Positions 46,653 to 56,754 of a stretch of DNA of 64,000 nucleotides are shown here, piece after piece. The DNA lies in the NCBI GenBank assembly GCA_019925105.1, contig JAHGAU010000003.1, positions 62,001 through 126,000 on the forward strand, given 5' to 3'. The DNA comes from Niebla homalea. Its lineage: Eukaryota > Ascomycota > Lecanoromycetes > Lecanorales > Ramalinaceae. Within the stretch, counting starts at the first letter, position 1. Each line of letters begins with the position of its first letter. The notes beneath the pieces were generated by a model. That model ran no database searches. It was given only the letters and a program-made list of their open reading frames with translations, and had not been told where the DNA came from. Both the position numbers and the translations under genes were made by a program.

Positions 46653-48904
46653 ATGCCTGAGGCTCTGCTGGAGACAAAGGCCGCGCCCATGGCAACGATG
46701 CCTACAGGCGAAGCGCCAACAATTGATCTTCATGATCCATCGCTCAACGCAAAAGAAGCTGAGACAGAACCTGCCGGCAGCTCAGCCTCATCTGGGGTCC
46801 TTGAGCAAAGTACGACAAGAGTAGTGCCTGTTCGTCTATCAGGCAAGCGATTGGTTGTCGTTGAGGTTTGGTAAGCCACAGACTGCCTTATTGATAGCTA
46901 GCAGGAAGCGCTGATTGATCTATCAGTCTCTGCCTTGGTCTCCTTCTCAGCATCGTCGATACCTCCATCGTGTCGACGGCGCTCGTCACCATTGGTGAAT
47001 ACTTCGACAGCTTTGTCAAGGCATGCTCGTCGGCTACATGACTCAGCTTGATCAAAGTCAGCTAATTGTCCCTTCAGACAACATGGATCGTGTTGAGCTA
47101 TCTGCTCTCCTACATGAGTACGCATATTTGATCCGCCGTCCTATTTCCGCTAAACACGAGAAGCATTCTCGATCATATGGGCGCGTACGAGCGACGTGTA
47201 CGGCCGGAAACGGGTGAGTCCCTGATATTGAAGAGCCCCTAGTGATTATGTGGGATACTGACACAATCTAGGCAATCATCGTTGCCTGGATCATCTTCAC
47301 AGCCTTCTCGTTGGGATGTGGTCTGGCGAATTCTATCGATCAGCTTATCGCCTTTCGTACTCTACAGGGTATCGGAGGTGCTGGTCTCTATTCCATGACC
47401 AACGTTGGTAGGTCAGGTTGAACCTTAGGGATGTCTCAATATACTTACAGCTACAAGTAATACCTGAGATAACTCCTCAGAAGCATTTCGCAGTACTGGA
47501 ATCCAAGCCAACCGCTGATTGACCTGTTGTGGGCTGACTCGTAAGACAGACAATGAGCGGAGCGACAGGCGCCGTTTTTGCAGTCTCATCTGTGCTCGGC
47601 CCAGTGCTAGGAGGCATCATCTGTGATCGCACGACCTGGCGCTGGATCTTCCTTCTCAATGTCCCATGCGGAGTACTGGCGGTGCTCATTATCCTACTCT
47701 CTTGGTCAGACTCGGCCGACAAGAGGAGCCTCTCTCTTCACAAGGTGTCGCTCACACAGATTGACTTTGTCGGTACTGTGTTACTGATGGCTGCAACTGT
47801 GCTGCTTATCGTTGCGCTGCAGGAGGCCGGAACGGCGACTTTCTCGTGGGGCTCCTCCGTCATTATTGGCCTGTTGACCGCCTCTGGAGTCTCTGTCCTG
47901 GGCTTGGTTGGGTGGATAGGCTACCTCGAGAGCGGAGAGGACGGATCATCAATTACCCCAACTTTCCCGTCCCGGTTTCTTAAACAGCGCGTTATGAGCA
48001 CTGCTTTCCTGTGAGTCTGCAAACACCCTTCCAATATCATCGCAAGTCCTCAAGCTAGCCTCTACCCTCTTTTTTTTTTTTGGATACCCAGTAGGACCAG
48101 ACTGACACTCCTTCCGCAGCGTAGCCCTCTTCACCGGCTTTCCTCTCTTCCTCACCCTCATCCAGCTCCCAGAACGCTTCCAGATCGTCAACGGCACATC
48201 TCCCATTGGTGCCGGTGTGCGCCTGATGCCACTGCTCTTCGCAAGTGCCTTCGGCTCCTCATTCGCCGGATTCTGCTCAAGTCGCAAAAACAACACATTT
48301 TGGACCCTTCTCGGCGCCAGTAGCCTCATGCTGATCGGTTGCGGCCTGATGTCCTCCGTCTCTGACAGCGCAAGCGTGCAGCCGGCAATCTACGGCTACC
48401 AAGTCATTTTTGGCCTCGGCATCGGGATGACATTTTCTACCGTCATCATTTTGGTGTCGCTGGAAGTCGAGTTTCGTGACTATGGTAGGCCTCGACGTGA
48501 CAAACATATTCGATTGGTGGGTTGATTATATGACAGCTCTCGCCCTTGGGATCGTCAATCAAGCGCGTATCCTCGGCGGTGTAATAGGCTTAGCTGCCAG
48601 CACAATCATGTTCAACGTTCGCATTGGCAAAGACTTACCATCAGTGCTTGACCCCACTCAGATCTACTCCTTACGCCAAACACTGAACGTGGTGTCAAGC
48701 TTCACCCAGCAGCAGCAGGAAGCAGTACGCAATACCTTTGCGGGGAGCTTCAATGACCAATTGAGGGTCTGCATGTACATATCCGCTGCTTGCTGGGTGA
48801 TCACTTGGGCTTGCTGGTCAAGGACGCCGGCCGACCTGGCAAAAAGAAAAGAAGCGCATGATGCGATGATCGAAGGACGGGAAGGTGGAAGTTCTACGGA
48901 GTGA
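46653..48904 (+). CDS. MFS drug:H+ antiporter, DHA2 (14-TM) type
   Basis: Nine exons (46653-46870, 46927-47014, 47078-47117, 47164-47213, 47272-47407, 47458-47492, 47550-48010, 48120-48484, 48537-48904) join in frame to give 586 residues. After a ~70-residue cytosolic tail come LGLLLSIVDTSIVSTAL (TM1, with the D-T-x-I-V/x motif of 14-TM exporters), TTWIVLSYLLSYM, the loop motif RTSDVYGRK, LQGIGGAGLYSM and GPVLGGIICDRTTWRWIFL, the C-motif-like region of antiporters. Helices continue to the end (AACWVITWACW). It probably sits in the plasma or vacuolar membrane and expels the polyketide or gives self-protection. That follows from its head-to-head position with the PKS; the substrate is inferred. 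One acceptor (CAAG before VIPEIT) is non-standard. Confidence 0.88.
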
Positions 48905-51096
48905 TGAAGTAGTAAGTCTCTCATCTTACGGCACCTGAGATTGGTGTCTCTTGGCCACGCTTGATTGGTGACAGAGATCCGTACTTCGAAGGCGTTTTGC
49001 GTGATCTCGTTTCACAGAATGAAACCGTGATGGATAGATATCATTTTCATTATTTGACCCTGCCTGATGCAAGGCTGTATACACTCCTCGGCTCCTCTCT
49101 TGACAAGTGAGCGTAACTATCATCTGAATCCCTCTGCTCCTGGTACAGTGTCACCTCCAAACCTCCCATGAACGGTATTCTATAAGTCACTTCCACCCCC
49201 AGAGCTGACTCTCTTGATTGATACACGTCCTCCTAGGCATCCCATCCTTTACATGATTCTGCGCAACCAAGCCATGCTTCCCTTCTTTCCGTCACCTTTC
49301 TCGGGGACCCCACCGTCCAGGACGGCGCCACGCAATCGGTTCGTAGTCCCTGTATATCATCCTGGGAGCTGCCTTACAGTCATTTATCTCGCGTTGCCGT
49401 CATCTTTCTTCATCTGGACCCTTCCAAATACTTCATCCCCCTAAACCTCTTCCTCGGGCCACCAGCGCACGCCCCGTCAAACCCGTAATCCTTGTTCTCC
49501 TCATCGTTACCAACTTGAGTCTTGTGTCTTCCGTAATCACGCCCAGCAACTTCGCATCGTCACCGCATCAATCCAACACCTTTTGATTAGACCTTGCCTT
49601 GCACCCGTCCGTCCCCCTGTAGATCTTCACCTGACTTTCCACTATATCCTCTCCCACCCACTAAATACTTACGCTTGTGGGTATGTCTTGGAGGAAAGGC
49701 GGAATGCGAGGGGATGCAGTGACCATTAAGGATATGGGAATGAGCGTCGAATCTGAGACCCAACGGCCGGAGGTGCTTGACCAAGGGTATCCGTGGCGCC
49801 GATCTCGGTATCGTTACGGTGTTTGATGTTAGTTTCGCCGATTCAGGCGTATTGTCGTTGTCGGAAAACCAGCGGAGCGGAAGGTGCATAGGACGTGACA
49901 GGGTAAGGGGGAGCGCATGTGTTTAGCACGTAAAGTGTCATGGGTAGTGTAGAGATTTTTGAGTGCGAATACATCTTGGACAATCTTCGATCAGAGTGAA
50001 TGTGATTGTTCAGCTTTTGGGGTGGTTTTCGTCATCTTGGAAGCATGCAGTATATTTTGAATGGCCAAAGAAAACGAAACGGCCTGGTAGACTAGCGAAT
50101 GAAGGATGATGACAATAGGAGTGGAGCATGACTTCAGGTGGAAAGTCTGGCGCAAGGACTTCGTTGTGTGAGGTAAAACAACGCGCGATGATTTTCTAAT
50201 ACACAGCCTCTTCGGTCGGAGCAGTGCATTGGGAAGTTACGAATTCAGCGAATCCTGTTGTGGGCTTCAAACAGTCACCTTTGAGTGTCACCATTGAGCG
50301 TCTGACCCCTTCCAGTCGTACCAATCATCCCCAAAATCGGAGCGGTAAGTGAAACGCGGAGTCAGCGTTGCCTTTTATAAGCTATGTCTGGCACATCATG
50401 GGACTTCCAAGAAGCATATGAGTTGGAGAAAAGCGCCTCAAGATCCACCCGAACGAGTCCACTGTAGAGCCAATTCGGTTTTTAAGTGAACAGATATCTC
50501 CCGAATAGTAACAGAAAAGGGGAAAAGGCCTCGAAAACTTTGCGCTGCATTGCTATCCCAATGATGACTGAAATGATTCGTAGGCTACATTCTGTTCCAG
50601 TCATACCATGATTATTGTGACCAAAGGGAAAATATGCAACAGTATGGTCATGACGTCGGCCTGGACATGGAAAGCGTCTTGATACAACGGGAGTCTCAGG
50701 ACTTCGTCTGTGAAACATAAATCAAAGCAGAGAGAGTCTCATGGCACACATGTGTTTTGACCAACGCAAACTTGGACTGCGGGACTGACATTACTCTTAC
50801 TGAAACGTCGCAATTTGTGGAGACTGGGTGCGTAAATCTGTGGTACGTCGAGAGCTCTTACATTTGTTGCTATAATGGACGAGCAAGAAGAGTACGAAAT
50901 CCTTTTTGTCTCAATCTATCAAGCTTGCACCTTTGTATTAAGTCAAATCTGGTATTCGACACTCACTTCACCTTATCCTCCTCAATTCTATACCTACATT
51001 CAGCAACCCTTTTCAAACCTCCACGATACCTCCCTCGAACAGCCAATTCATCTACAATCAATACAAAAGCAAAAGGCCCCAAGACCCTCAGCGATA
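48905..51096. other. Gene-poor region right of the biosynthetic locus
   Basis: About 2.2 kb without a recognisable gene. Its last 155 bases contain the palindromic promoter element of the first secreted cysteine-rich gene (50942-50960). It may form the right boundary of the cluster. Confidence 0.45.
50942..50960 (+). promoter_or_regulatory. Palindromic promoter element, copy 1
   Basis: GTCAAATCTGGTATTCGAC lies 137 bases before the ATG of the first family gene. The seven-base arms are nearly complementary around a CTGGT core. The end bases differ from the other copies on both arms in a matching way (G/C instead of T/A). Confidence 0.5.
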
Positions 51097-51660
51097 ATGC
51101 ACATCACACGCGCAACCCTCTCCCTTATAGCCATCACAATACACGTCCTTGCCACGCACGCCCTCCCCAGCAACTCTGAAGCCGAAGCCGATAATTCCAA
51201 CAACTCTGGCTCCATTGACGCCAACGACCCAGACGACGGCTGGTTTGGTTTGTACAGGATCCCAGACTGCAAAGACCATCTCATTAGGAGTGCAGGGAAC
51301 TGGCCGGAAAACGCCTTGGGTACCACTTATGACCCTCGCCCGACCATCGTGGATTCTGATTGCCACCCCTGGGCCCCCGCCATTGCGATCAATGATGGTT
51401 CTCCCAGTGTGGGCGTCCAGTTTGGAGGCAAGGCTACTGAGTTCAAGGCCTTGAAGGTATACAAGTTGACGGATGGGTGTTCCAAGTCGAGGTTGTCCCT
51501 CTCCCAGTGCTGTGGCGAAGACGGATACCTGGGCGTGTTGAATCGCAACGGACAAAATAGCGATTTTAATGCGAAGACAAATGTCGGTCAGCTCAGGGGC
51601 CAGTGTGTTAATGCAAACAGTACATTCTGGGAGATGCAATTCTATCAGGCGGTCTGGTAA
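51097..51660 (+). CDS. Secreted cysteine-rich family protein, copy 1
   Basis: A 187-residue intronless frame. MHITRATLSLIAITIHVLA is a signal peptide (likely cleaved after THA). The mature chain starts with an acidic Ser/Asn linker. It then carries the family core: GWFGLYRIPDC, a CHPWAPAI block (the CxxWYPV position of the other copies), PSVGVQFGG, then a C...CC cluster (LSLSQCCGEDGYLGVLN), RNGQNSDFNA, RGQCVN and the end STFWEMQFYQAVW. It has six or more cysteines, consistent with disulfides. This is the most diverged of the plus-strand copies. The frame could start 74 codons upstream, but the signal peptide fixes this ATG. An effector or other host/environment-facing role is an inference from size, secretion and expansion. 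Confidence 0.75.
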   Translation: MHITRATLSLIAITIHVLATHALPSNSEAEADNSNNSGSIDANDPDDGWFGLYRIPDCKDHLIRSAGNWPENALGTTYDPRPTIVDSDCHPWAPAIAINDGSPSVGVQFGGKATEFKALKVYKLTDGCSKSRLSLSQCCGEDGYLGVLNRNGQNSDFNAKTNVGQLRGQCVNANSTFWEMQFYQAVW

Positions 51661-52227
51661 GTAGTGAGAGGGTATCAACTTGAATAACGCACTGTGGTTG
51701 ATGGAGACCTTTATGGGGATTTGCTGAGCATTTGGTGGTACAATGAGTTGGTGACTTGTGATTTGATGAGCTGCTCAAGCTGGCTTGGCATAAATTCCTT
51801 TAGTATTCGCCATTCGGACTGGCGTCTATGTTTGTACCTTAGAAAGAGACTCCTTTGGCATCAAACACATATCGAATCACGTGAACACATTGTATTACCG
51901 ATTAAGTCACTTGACTTTTGGACTAGCGGCTATGTGTAAATATTACACCCCTTCTTTAGCTCATATAGTCATGCTATCGTCAAGGAATGCATGCTATGTC
52001 TCATCCTTTCATGAGGAGGACATCAGAATGTACGTTCTCTGACCATCCATCATCCTGAGCACGAGTGCCTTCTTTCACCGCTCTTGATTTAGTGAACAAG
52101 GGGTCCCCATACACACATGTTGACGCAATAGAAGTGTGCTTCAGGCTTGTTTCACGGCCGCGGTCTCAATTTGTAGAACATATAACAATGATTTCCGTTT
52201 TATCTCATTGATCAAGCCACCCGATTC

Positions 52228-52415
52228 GATACCGTGCGGAGACTTTAGTTCCTGATCTTCGAGACGTCGGGCCGAGACTTTAGTTCCTAATCTTCCAGAC
52301 GTTGGGCGGACACTCTGACTCCCGATCTTTGAGACGTCGCAGACTGAGCATGGCGCCCGTTTCAATACCGTGTGGAGACTCTAACCTGCGATCTTCGAGA
52401 CGTGGTACCTCCTTG
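52228..52415. repeat. Degenerate ~35-bp tandem repeat
   Basis: Four diverged units share the pattern GGAGACTTTAGTTCCTGATC followed by TTCGAGACGTCGG. Successive units lie near 52238, 52272, 52306 and 52372. A related single unit lies in front of the disrupted copy 3 (about 53855-53885). It may contain regulatory sites or be only a duplication scar. Confidence 0.6.
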
Positions 52416-52530
52416 AGAGCTGGCGCTTACGGATGTAGCACTTCGAGTAACACCGATGGGATAGAAGGGCATAAAAAACGTCTATCCTCCCTGCCTTTCA
52501 TCCAACCTTATCATTCGAGACTTTTACTTC

Positions 52531-52549
52531 TTCAAATCTGGTATTTGAA
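52531..52549 (+). promoter_or_regulatory. Palindromic promoter element, copy 2
   Basis: TTCAAATCTGGTATTTGAA lies 116 bases before the ATG at 52665. TTCAAAT and ATTTGAA are perfect complements around CTGGT. Confidence 0.6.
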
Positions 52550-52664
52550 TTTCACGACGGTCATTTAACCCCCCCATCCTCTCCACAAATCTTCAGCAAC
52601 TCTTACCAAATACAACGAAAAGGACTGGTTCCTTTCAGATAAAGTCCTTCCACCTGAACCTAGA

Positions 52665-53252
52665 ATGTATTTCTTCCAAGTCCTCTACTTTCTCGCCATT
52701 GTTACCCTTGGTGTCTCACACCCTCTCTCCGACACGACCATGTCCTCTGTCTTCCCTAGAATGTTCGGTGATTCCGCTCAAATTGGCCAATACACCAACG
52801 ACACCTGCCACCATAACGTCGTTTCCACCAAAGAGCATTGGCCCACCCCTGGCCATATGGCTTCTGTCAACAACATTGATATCGAACCGGTTGAGTACAT
52901 CGTAACGGGTGACGACGCTTGCACGGCCTGGTACCCAGTCCTGAATCAAACAATAGGCCCCAGCGTAGGCATCAACTTTGCCTCACATCAGGAGCAGATC
53001 AAGCAAGTGCAATTCTTCAAGTCCAACCCTGCGTGTGAGGCGATCGAGAGTCGGTCTACTGCAGCTAGTCCAGCAAAAGTATGCTGCGATCCATCTCAAG
53101 GGGCCTACCTCGGCAAAGTCAATGCGAATGGCACGGACAGCGACTTTGGGGCTGTCAAAGACATGGGGTTTGCAGGGAGCATGTGCATTCAGCTCGGTCC
53201 GAGTCACAACCAGACACTGTGGGAGATGAAGTACTTTAAGGGGGTCAACTAA
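52665..53252 (+). CDS. Secreted cysteine-rich family protein, copy 2
   Basis: A 195-residue intronless frame. MYFFQVLYFLAIVTLGVSHP is a signal peptide. The core runs IGQYTNDTCHHN, DACTAWYPVLNQTIGPSVGI, a C in NPACEAIES, the CC pair in KVCCDPSQGAYLGKVNANGT, SDFGAVKDMGF, MCIQLG and HNQTLWEMKYFKGVN. Several NxT sites suggest N-glycosylation. The 5' leader shares a GGACTGGTTCCTTTC-type block with copies 3 and 4. It is probably extracellular; the function is unknown. Confidence 0.78.
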   Translation: MYFFQVLYFLAIVTLGVSHPLSDTTMSSVFPRMFGDSAQIGQYTNDTCHHNVVSTKEHWPTPGHMASVNNIDIEPVEYIVTGDDACTAWYPVLNQTIGPSVGINFASHQEQIKQVQFFKSNPACEAIESRSTAASPAKVCCDPSQGAYLGKVNANGTDSDFGAVKDMGFAGSMCIQLGPSHNQTLWEMKYFKGVN

Positions 53253-53319
53253 GAAGGGAGTTCGCAATCTTCTCTTCAGCATTCAAAAGGTTGCACATAT
53301 TACAGCTGGAGCATGTTAG

Positions 53320-53439
53320 AATGGCACAGGAGACTTTGGTGCGACCTCCAAATCAGGGGTGGCAGGCGCGTGCGTGAAGCTTGGTCCTAAGTATGGCAGG
53401 AGATTCTGGCAGATGAGGTACTTGAAGGCCACTTGTTGA
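53320..53439 (+). pseudogene. C-terminal fragment of a family member
   Basis: Forty codons encode NGTGDFGATSKSGVAGACVK, then LGPKYGRRFWQMRYLKATC and a stop. This matches only the last quarter of the family. It lies 70 bases past copy 2 and has no upstream part, so it is a remnant of a deleted tandem copy. Confidence 0.75.
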
Positions 53440-54037
53440 GAAAGGTCCTGTATCTAGTCAATCTTTTGGGCGGACTTGCTCTTGGACTTGTGTTCCCAGG
53501 CGACACTATAGTGGATAAAGTTTTAGATTGGGGATCAAACATGTACATCATAGAAACTCTCTAAGTCTCATGGGTTTATTACTGCATAGTTGTGTTTGTG
53601 AAAACTGTATGCTTTCATTCCGAGTCGTGGGGTGAAAGACATCCGACAGTACGACCTTCCGCCACTCACTGTTCCGAGCAAAAGTGAATTTCCTCACCCC
53701 TCGCCCATTACGTAGCCAAGGTTTCGCAAAGAAAAGGTGTAAGAGAAAGTCGCCGTGTGCCACCCGTCGGCCTGTCTCAAGGCTACGTCTGTGATACTCA
53801 GAGCAAATCGAAGCGGGTTTCATGGATCGATCAAGGGACCTGATTCGACACCGTAAGGAGGCTTTGACTCCCTATCTTCGAGAAGCAGCTCTTAAGAAGC
53901 GGAGGCTTAAGCTTGTGGCAGTTCAAGTAATGATACTGCTTGAGGGAGGGGGGACGGATGGGACAGAAAGGCAGAAAAGGCATCAATCCTCTACGTGTTC
54001 CATCCAACCTTACTATTCAAGCCTGCTTTTTTACTTC

Positions 54038-54056
54038 TTCAAATCCGGTATTTGAA
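54038..54056 (+). promoter_or_regulatory. Palindromic promoter element, copy 3
   Basis: TTCAAATCCGGTATTTGAA has perfect arms with one core change (CCGGT). It stands 226 bases before the ATG of the disrupted gene, farther than in the other copies because of the inserted leader repeats. Confidence 0.6.
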
Positions 54057-54166
54057 CTTCAACACCTTCATTCGCATACAATCCCCTCGCAACCCCGACA
54101 TTCATTTAGTATATCCCGTTCTATAAAGGACTGGTTTCCTCTCCCTACAATCCTTCCACCTCTTTC

Positions 54167-54275
54167 AATCCACTCCTTTCAAACCACCTCTTTCTAGCCA
54201 TCCCTTTCAGACCATCTCTTTGAAACTACCTCTTTCAAACCGCCTCGTTCAACCACCTCATTCAAACCACCTTTT
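54167..54275. repeat. Leader repeat of CCACCTC-TTTCAAA-like units
   Basis: Seven or eight short units of about 15-17 bases (variants of CCACCTCTTTCAAAC) lie just before the ATG of copy 3. They are absent from the leaders of copies 2 and 4. Confidence 0.65.
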
Positions 54276-54281
54276 TCAGCC

Positions 54282-54841
54282 ATGTATCTCCTCAACAGCC
54301 TTCTACTTCTCTGTCTTATTAAAGACTGCCTGACCCACCCCATTCAAGATCGTTCGGGACATATGGCTGGGTTGGCCAATTTAGCACCGATGACTGCTCT
54401 ACTTTGCCCGTCACGGACCCGATGAAATGGCAACCTCCAGCCTGTGACGATCGAGAACCCTCCTCCTATTGCGTCACTGAGGCCCGTCCGAAGCTTTCAA
54501 ATTCATTAACTACTGGCTGTATTCCATGGTATCCAGTCCTCACCGCAGACAACGGCCCAAGCATAGGTGTCAGCTTCGGCTCCGGTCCTTACAAAATCAC
54601 AACTATAGCATTCTACAAGATGAACGGTACCTGCTGGACTGAAGCGACTGGAGCAATTCCAGCGACTCCATATTGTTGCAACTTGAATCAGAATTTACTG
54701 GGAACGATGGACGACAACGGGACCGGCGATTTTGGCGCATCCGATCACTTTGGCCTGAAGGATAGAATGTGTGCGAAGATTGGGTCGCAGCCGGGCGCAA
54801 AATAAACGCTTTGGCAGACGAGATATGTTCAGGGCCAGGGG
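54282..54841 (+). pseudogene. Secreted cysteine-rich family, disrupted copy 3
   Basis: It begins MYLLNSLLLLCLIKDCLTHP, a signal peptide closely like copy 4. It then loses frame near 54355-54365, before YGWVGQFSTDDCSTLPV. From there the family core continues: GCIPWYPVLTADNGPSIGVS, TPYCCNLNQNLLGTMDDNGT, GDFGASDHFG and MCAKIG. It meets a stop exactly where the others have the Gln of NQTLW (a CAA- or CAG-to-TAA type change), and TLWQTRY follows the stop. Two independent lesions make it a pseudogene unless the first is a sequencing error. Confidence 0.75.
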
Positions 54842-55415
54842 GACACATGTCTCAAATGCAGAGCTAGACATCCGTGCTATCATTTAAGCTTGACCTCCAT
54901 AGTATTATTGAAGCTTATGTATCACATGCCTCATTGATGTGCTATTATGGTATATGGATAAACCGCGCGATGTGGTACGTCTTCGGACGGAGGAATTCGG
55001 ATGAGGTGACTGCCTGCTATTCAGCTTCATGAGTCTTCTTAGGTTTCACTTTCTCAGATGGAAGATACTTGGAACAAGTTTTATGAGGATTCGATAGGTA
55101 GTGACGTTACGACAAGTGGCAAAGGTGTTTCAAAGAAGTTTTCTTTTGATCAAGACTAGTCTACAATAAGTCTTGTTTAACAAATATGTGCATCAAGTAG
55201 CCTTATGAAGCATACGGCAGTCGTAAGAACTGTTCCATCAGGTGAACAATCTCCTTGTCGCGGAAACGTCGCAGCTCCTGGAAAGCTGGCGCTTAAGCTT
55301 ATGATACCTCGATGTGCTCTACAACTGTGTAGCGTAGACTGATGGAATAGAAAGAGATCAGAGGTACCCCATCTTTCATGCATACTACAAATTCAAGCCT
55401 GCTTCTCTATATTCT

Positions 55416-55434
55416 CCCAAATCTGGTATTTGAA
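55416..55434 (+). promoter_or_regulatory. Palindromic promoter element, copy 4
   Basis: CCCAAATCTGGTATTTGAA lies 121 bases before the ATG at 55556. The right arm is identical to copies 2 and 3; the left arm differs in its first two bases. Confidence 0.55.
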
Positions 55435-55555
55435 ATTCAAGACACTCATTTATCTGCACGCCTGTCTTACCCACGTTATACATTTAGCAATTCATATCAC
55501 ACATAACGAAAAGGACTGGTTCCTTATCACAACATTCTTTCCAGCTCTCTCAAAC

Positions 55556-56116
55556 ATGCATCTATTCAACATGCTTCCACTTCTCTGCCTCATCACGGCC
55601 TGCTTGACTCAACCTTTAGAAGACGCAGGGACATACGAAGCCGCAAATAACTACGGCTGGATCGGCCAATACAGCACCGACGACTGCTCCACCTCCCCCG
55701 TCATGAGCAAGAAGAAATGGCAACCCCCAGCAGGCAACTTTCATATCCCCGGTCCCCGTCCGGATATCGTGCCAAACATATGCACGCCCTGGTACCCGGT
55801 CCTGAATGAAACTGCAGGGCCCAGTGTGGGTGTCACTTTCGGAGCCGGCGCCCAAAAGACGAGCACGATCAAATTCTTCAAGCCAGTGGGTAATTGCAGA
55901 AGTGACTATGATCCACCTAATGGTCCCATGTCGATGATGCCATCGTGCTGTGATGAGAGCCAGGGTGGCTTCCTGGGAGCGATACATGAGGACGGAGTGG
56001 CGGACTTTGGCGCTGCGCATTATGGTATGGAGAGGCAGGGGATGTGCACGAAGATTGGGTTGCAGCCGTCCGCAAATCAGACACTCTGGGAGATGAGATT
56101 CTTCGTTGGGACTTGA
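55556..56116 (+). CDS. Secreted cysteine-rich family protein, copy 4
   Basis: A 186-residue intronless frame. MHLFNMLPLLCLITACLTQP is a signal peptide. The core follows: YGWIGQYSTDDCSTSPVMSK, CTPWYPVLNETAGPSVGVTF, GNCRSDYD, PSCCDESQGGFLGAIHEDG, ADFGAAHYG, MCTKIG and ANQTLWEMRFFVGT. This is the nearest sister of disrupted copy 3, which diverges at the frame break and at the NQTLW stop. Leader and promoter blocks are shared with copies 2 and 3. It is extracellular by inference; the function is unknown. Confidence 0.78.
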   Translation: MHLFNMLPLLCLITACLTQPLEDAGTYEAANNYGWIGQYSTDDCSTSPVMSKKKWQPPAGNFHIPGPRPDIVPNICTPWYPVLNETAGPSVGVTFGAGAQKTSTIKFFKPVGNCRSDYDPPNGPMSMMPSCCDESQGGFLGAIHEDGVADFGAAHYGMERQGMCTKIGLQPSANQTLWEMRFFVGT

Positions 56117-56754
56117 CGAGGAGCAAGAAGATCTCACTCAATGCGTGCTCTCATGTTTCAACAGGAAGCTGGAAGTTCCAATGCATTGTGTAGCGGTTTG
56201 GGACCAGAACTCGGACTCAACATTGGATGTTCCACTGAAGACACATTCCTTAGATTGTACACCCAGGTATTCAGACAATCACAGTCGGTACATAATGCAC
56301 CATCTGGTTTCCAGGATCACAAATGTCAGCTATGTATGCTCTTGAGTAAGTCAATCCTCCCGCCTTGCTCACAAATTACAGCGATCATGTCGCAACAACT
56401 TCTATTAACAAACTAGACCTTTTGTGTGGCGGATCATATGCGTTACCACGCTTTGTGCCTACACTCTAGCGCAGACTGCATTAGGCATCCTTCCAAGGAG
56501 CTATTCGATTCTTACATTAATGTCATGTATGCAACGAGCAGCAGTTTACCTACATTGCGAGAAAGTGGTATTGTGATATCCCTATATCGCGCTCTCTTAG
56601 CGTGTGTTGGGGTGAGGTGAGTTCCACGAATCATTTTCTTTTTGACTGGTGTCCAAAAATGATGTAAAGGCTCATGCATGCAACGTCCTGAGGTCTTCGA
56701 ACTTACGTGGCTCTCTCTATTCTTGGTAAGGAAATCGAATTGCCCTCTGCTCCC
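56117..56754. other. Spacer between the convergent family copies 4 and 5
   Basis: No gene was recognised. The facing 3' ends of copy 4 (plus) and copy 5 (minus) flank it. Confidence 0.4.

Larger units (their letters stand above)
51661..52664. other. Upstream region of copy 2 with tandem repeats
   Basis: No gene. It contains the degenerate tandem repeat at 52228-52415 and the palindromic element at 52531-52549. Confidence 0.5.
53440..54281. other. Upstream region of disrupted copy 3
   Basis: No gene. It holds a single repeat unit near 53855-53885, the palindrome at 54038-54056 and a run of CCACCTCnTTCAA-like units (about 54167-54270). The run lengthens the leader of copy 3 relative to its sisters. 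Confidence 0.5.
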
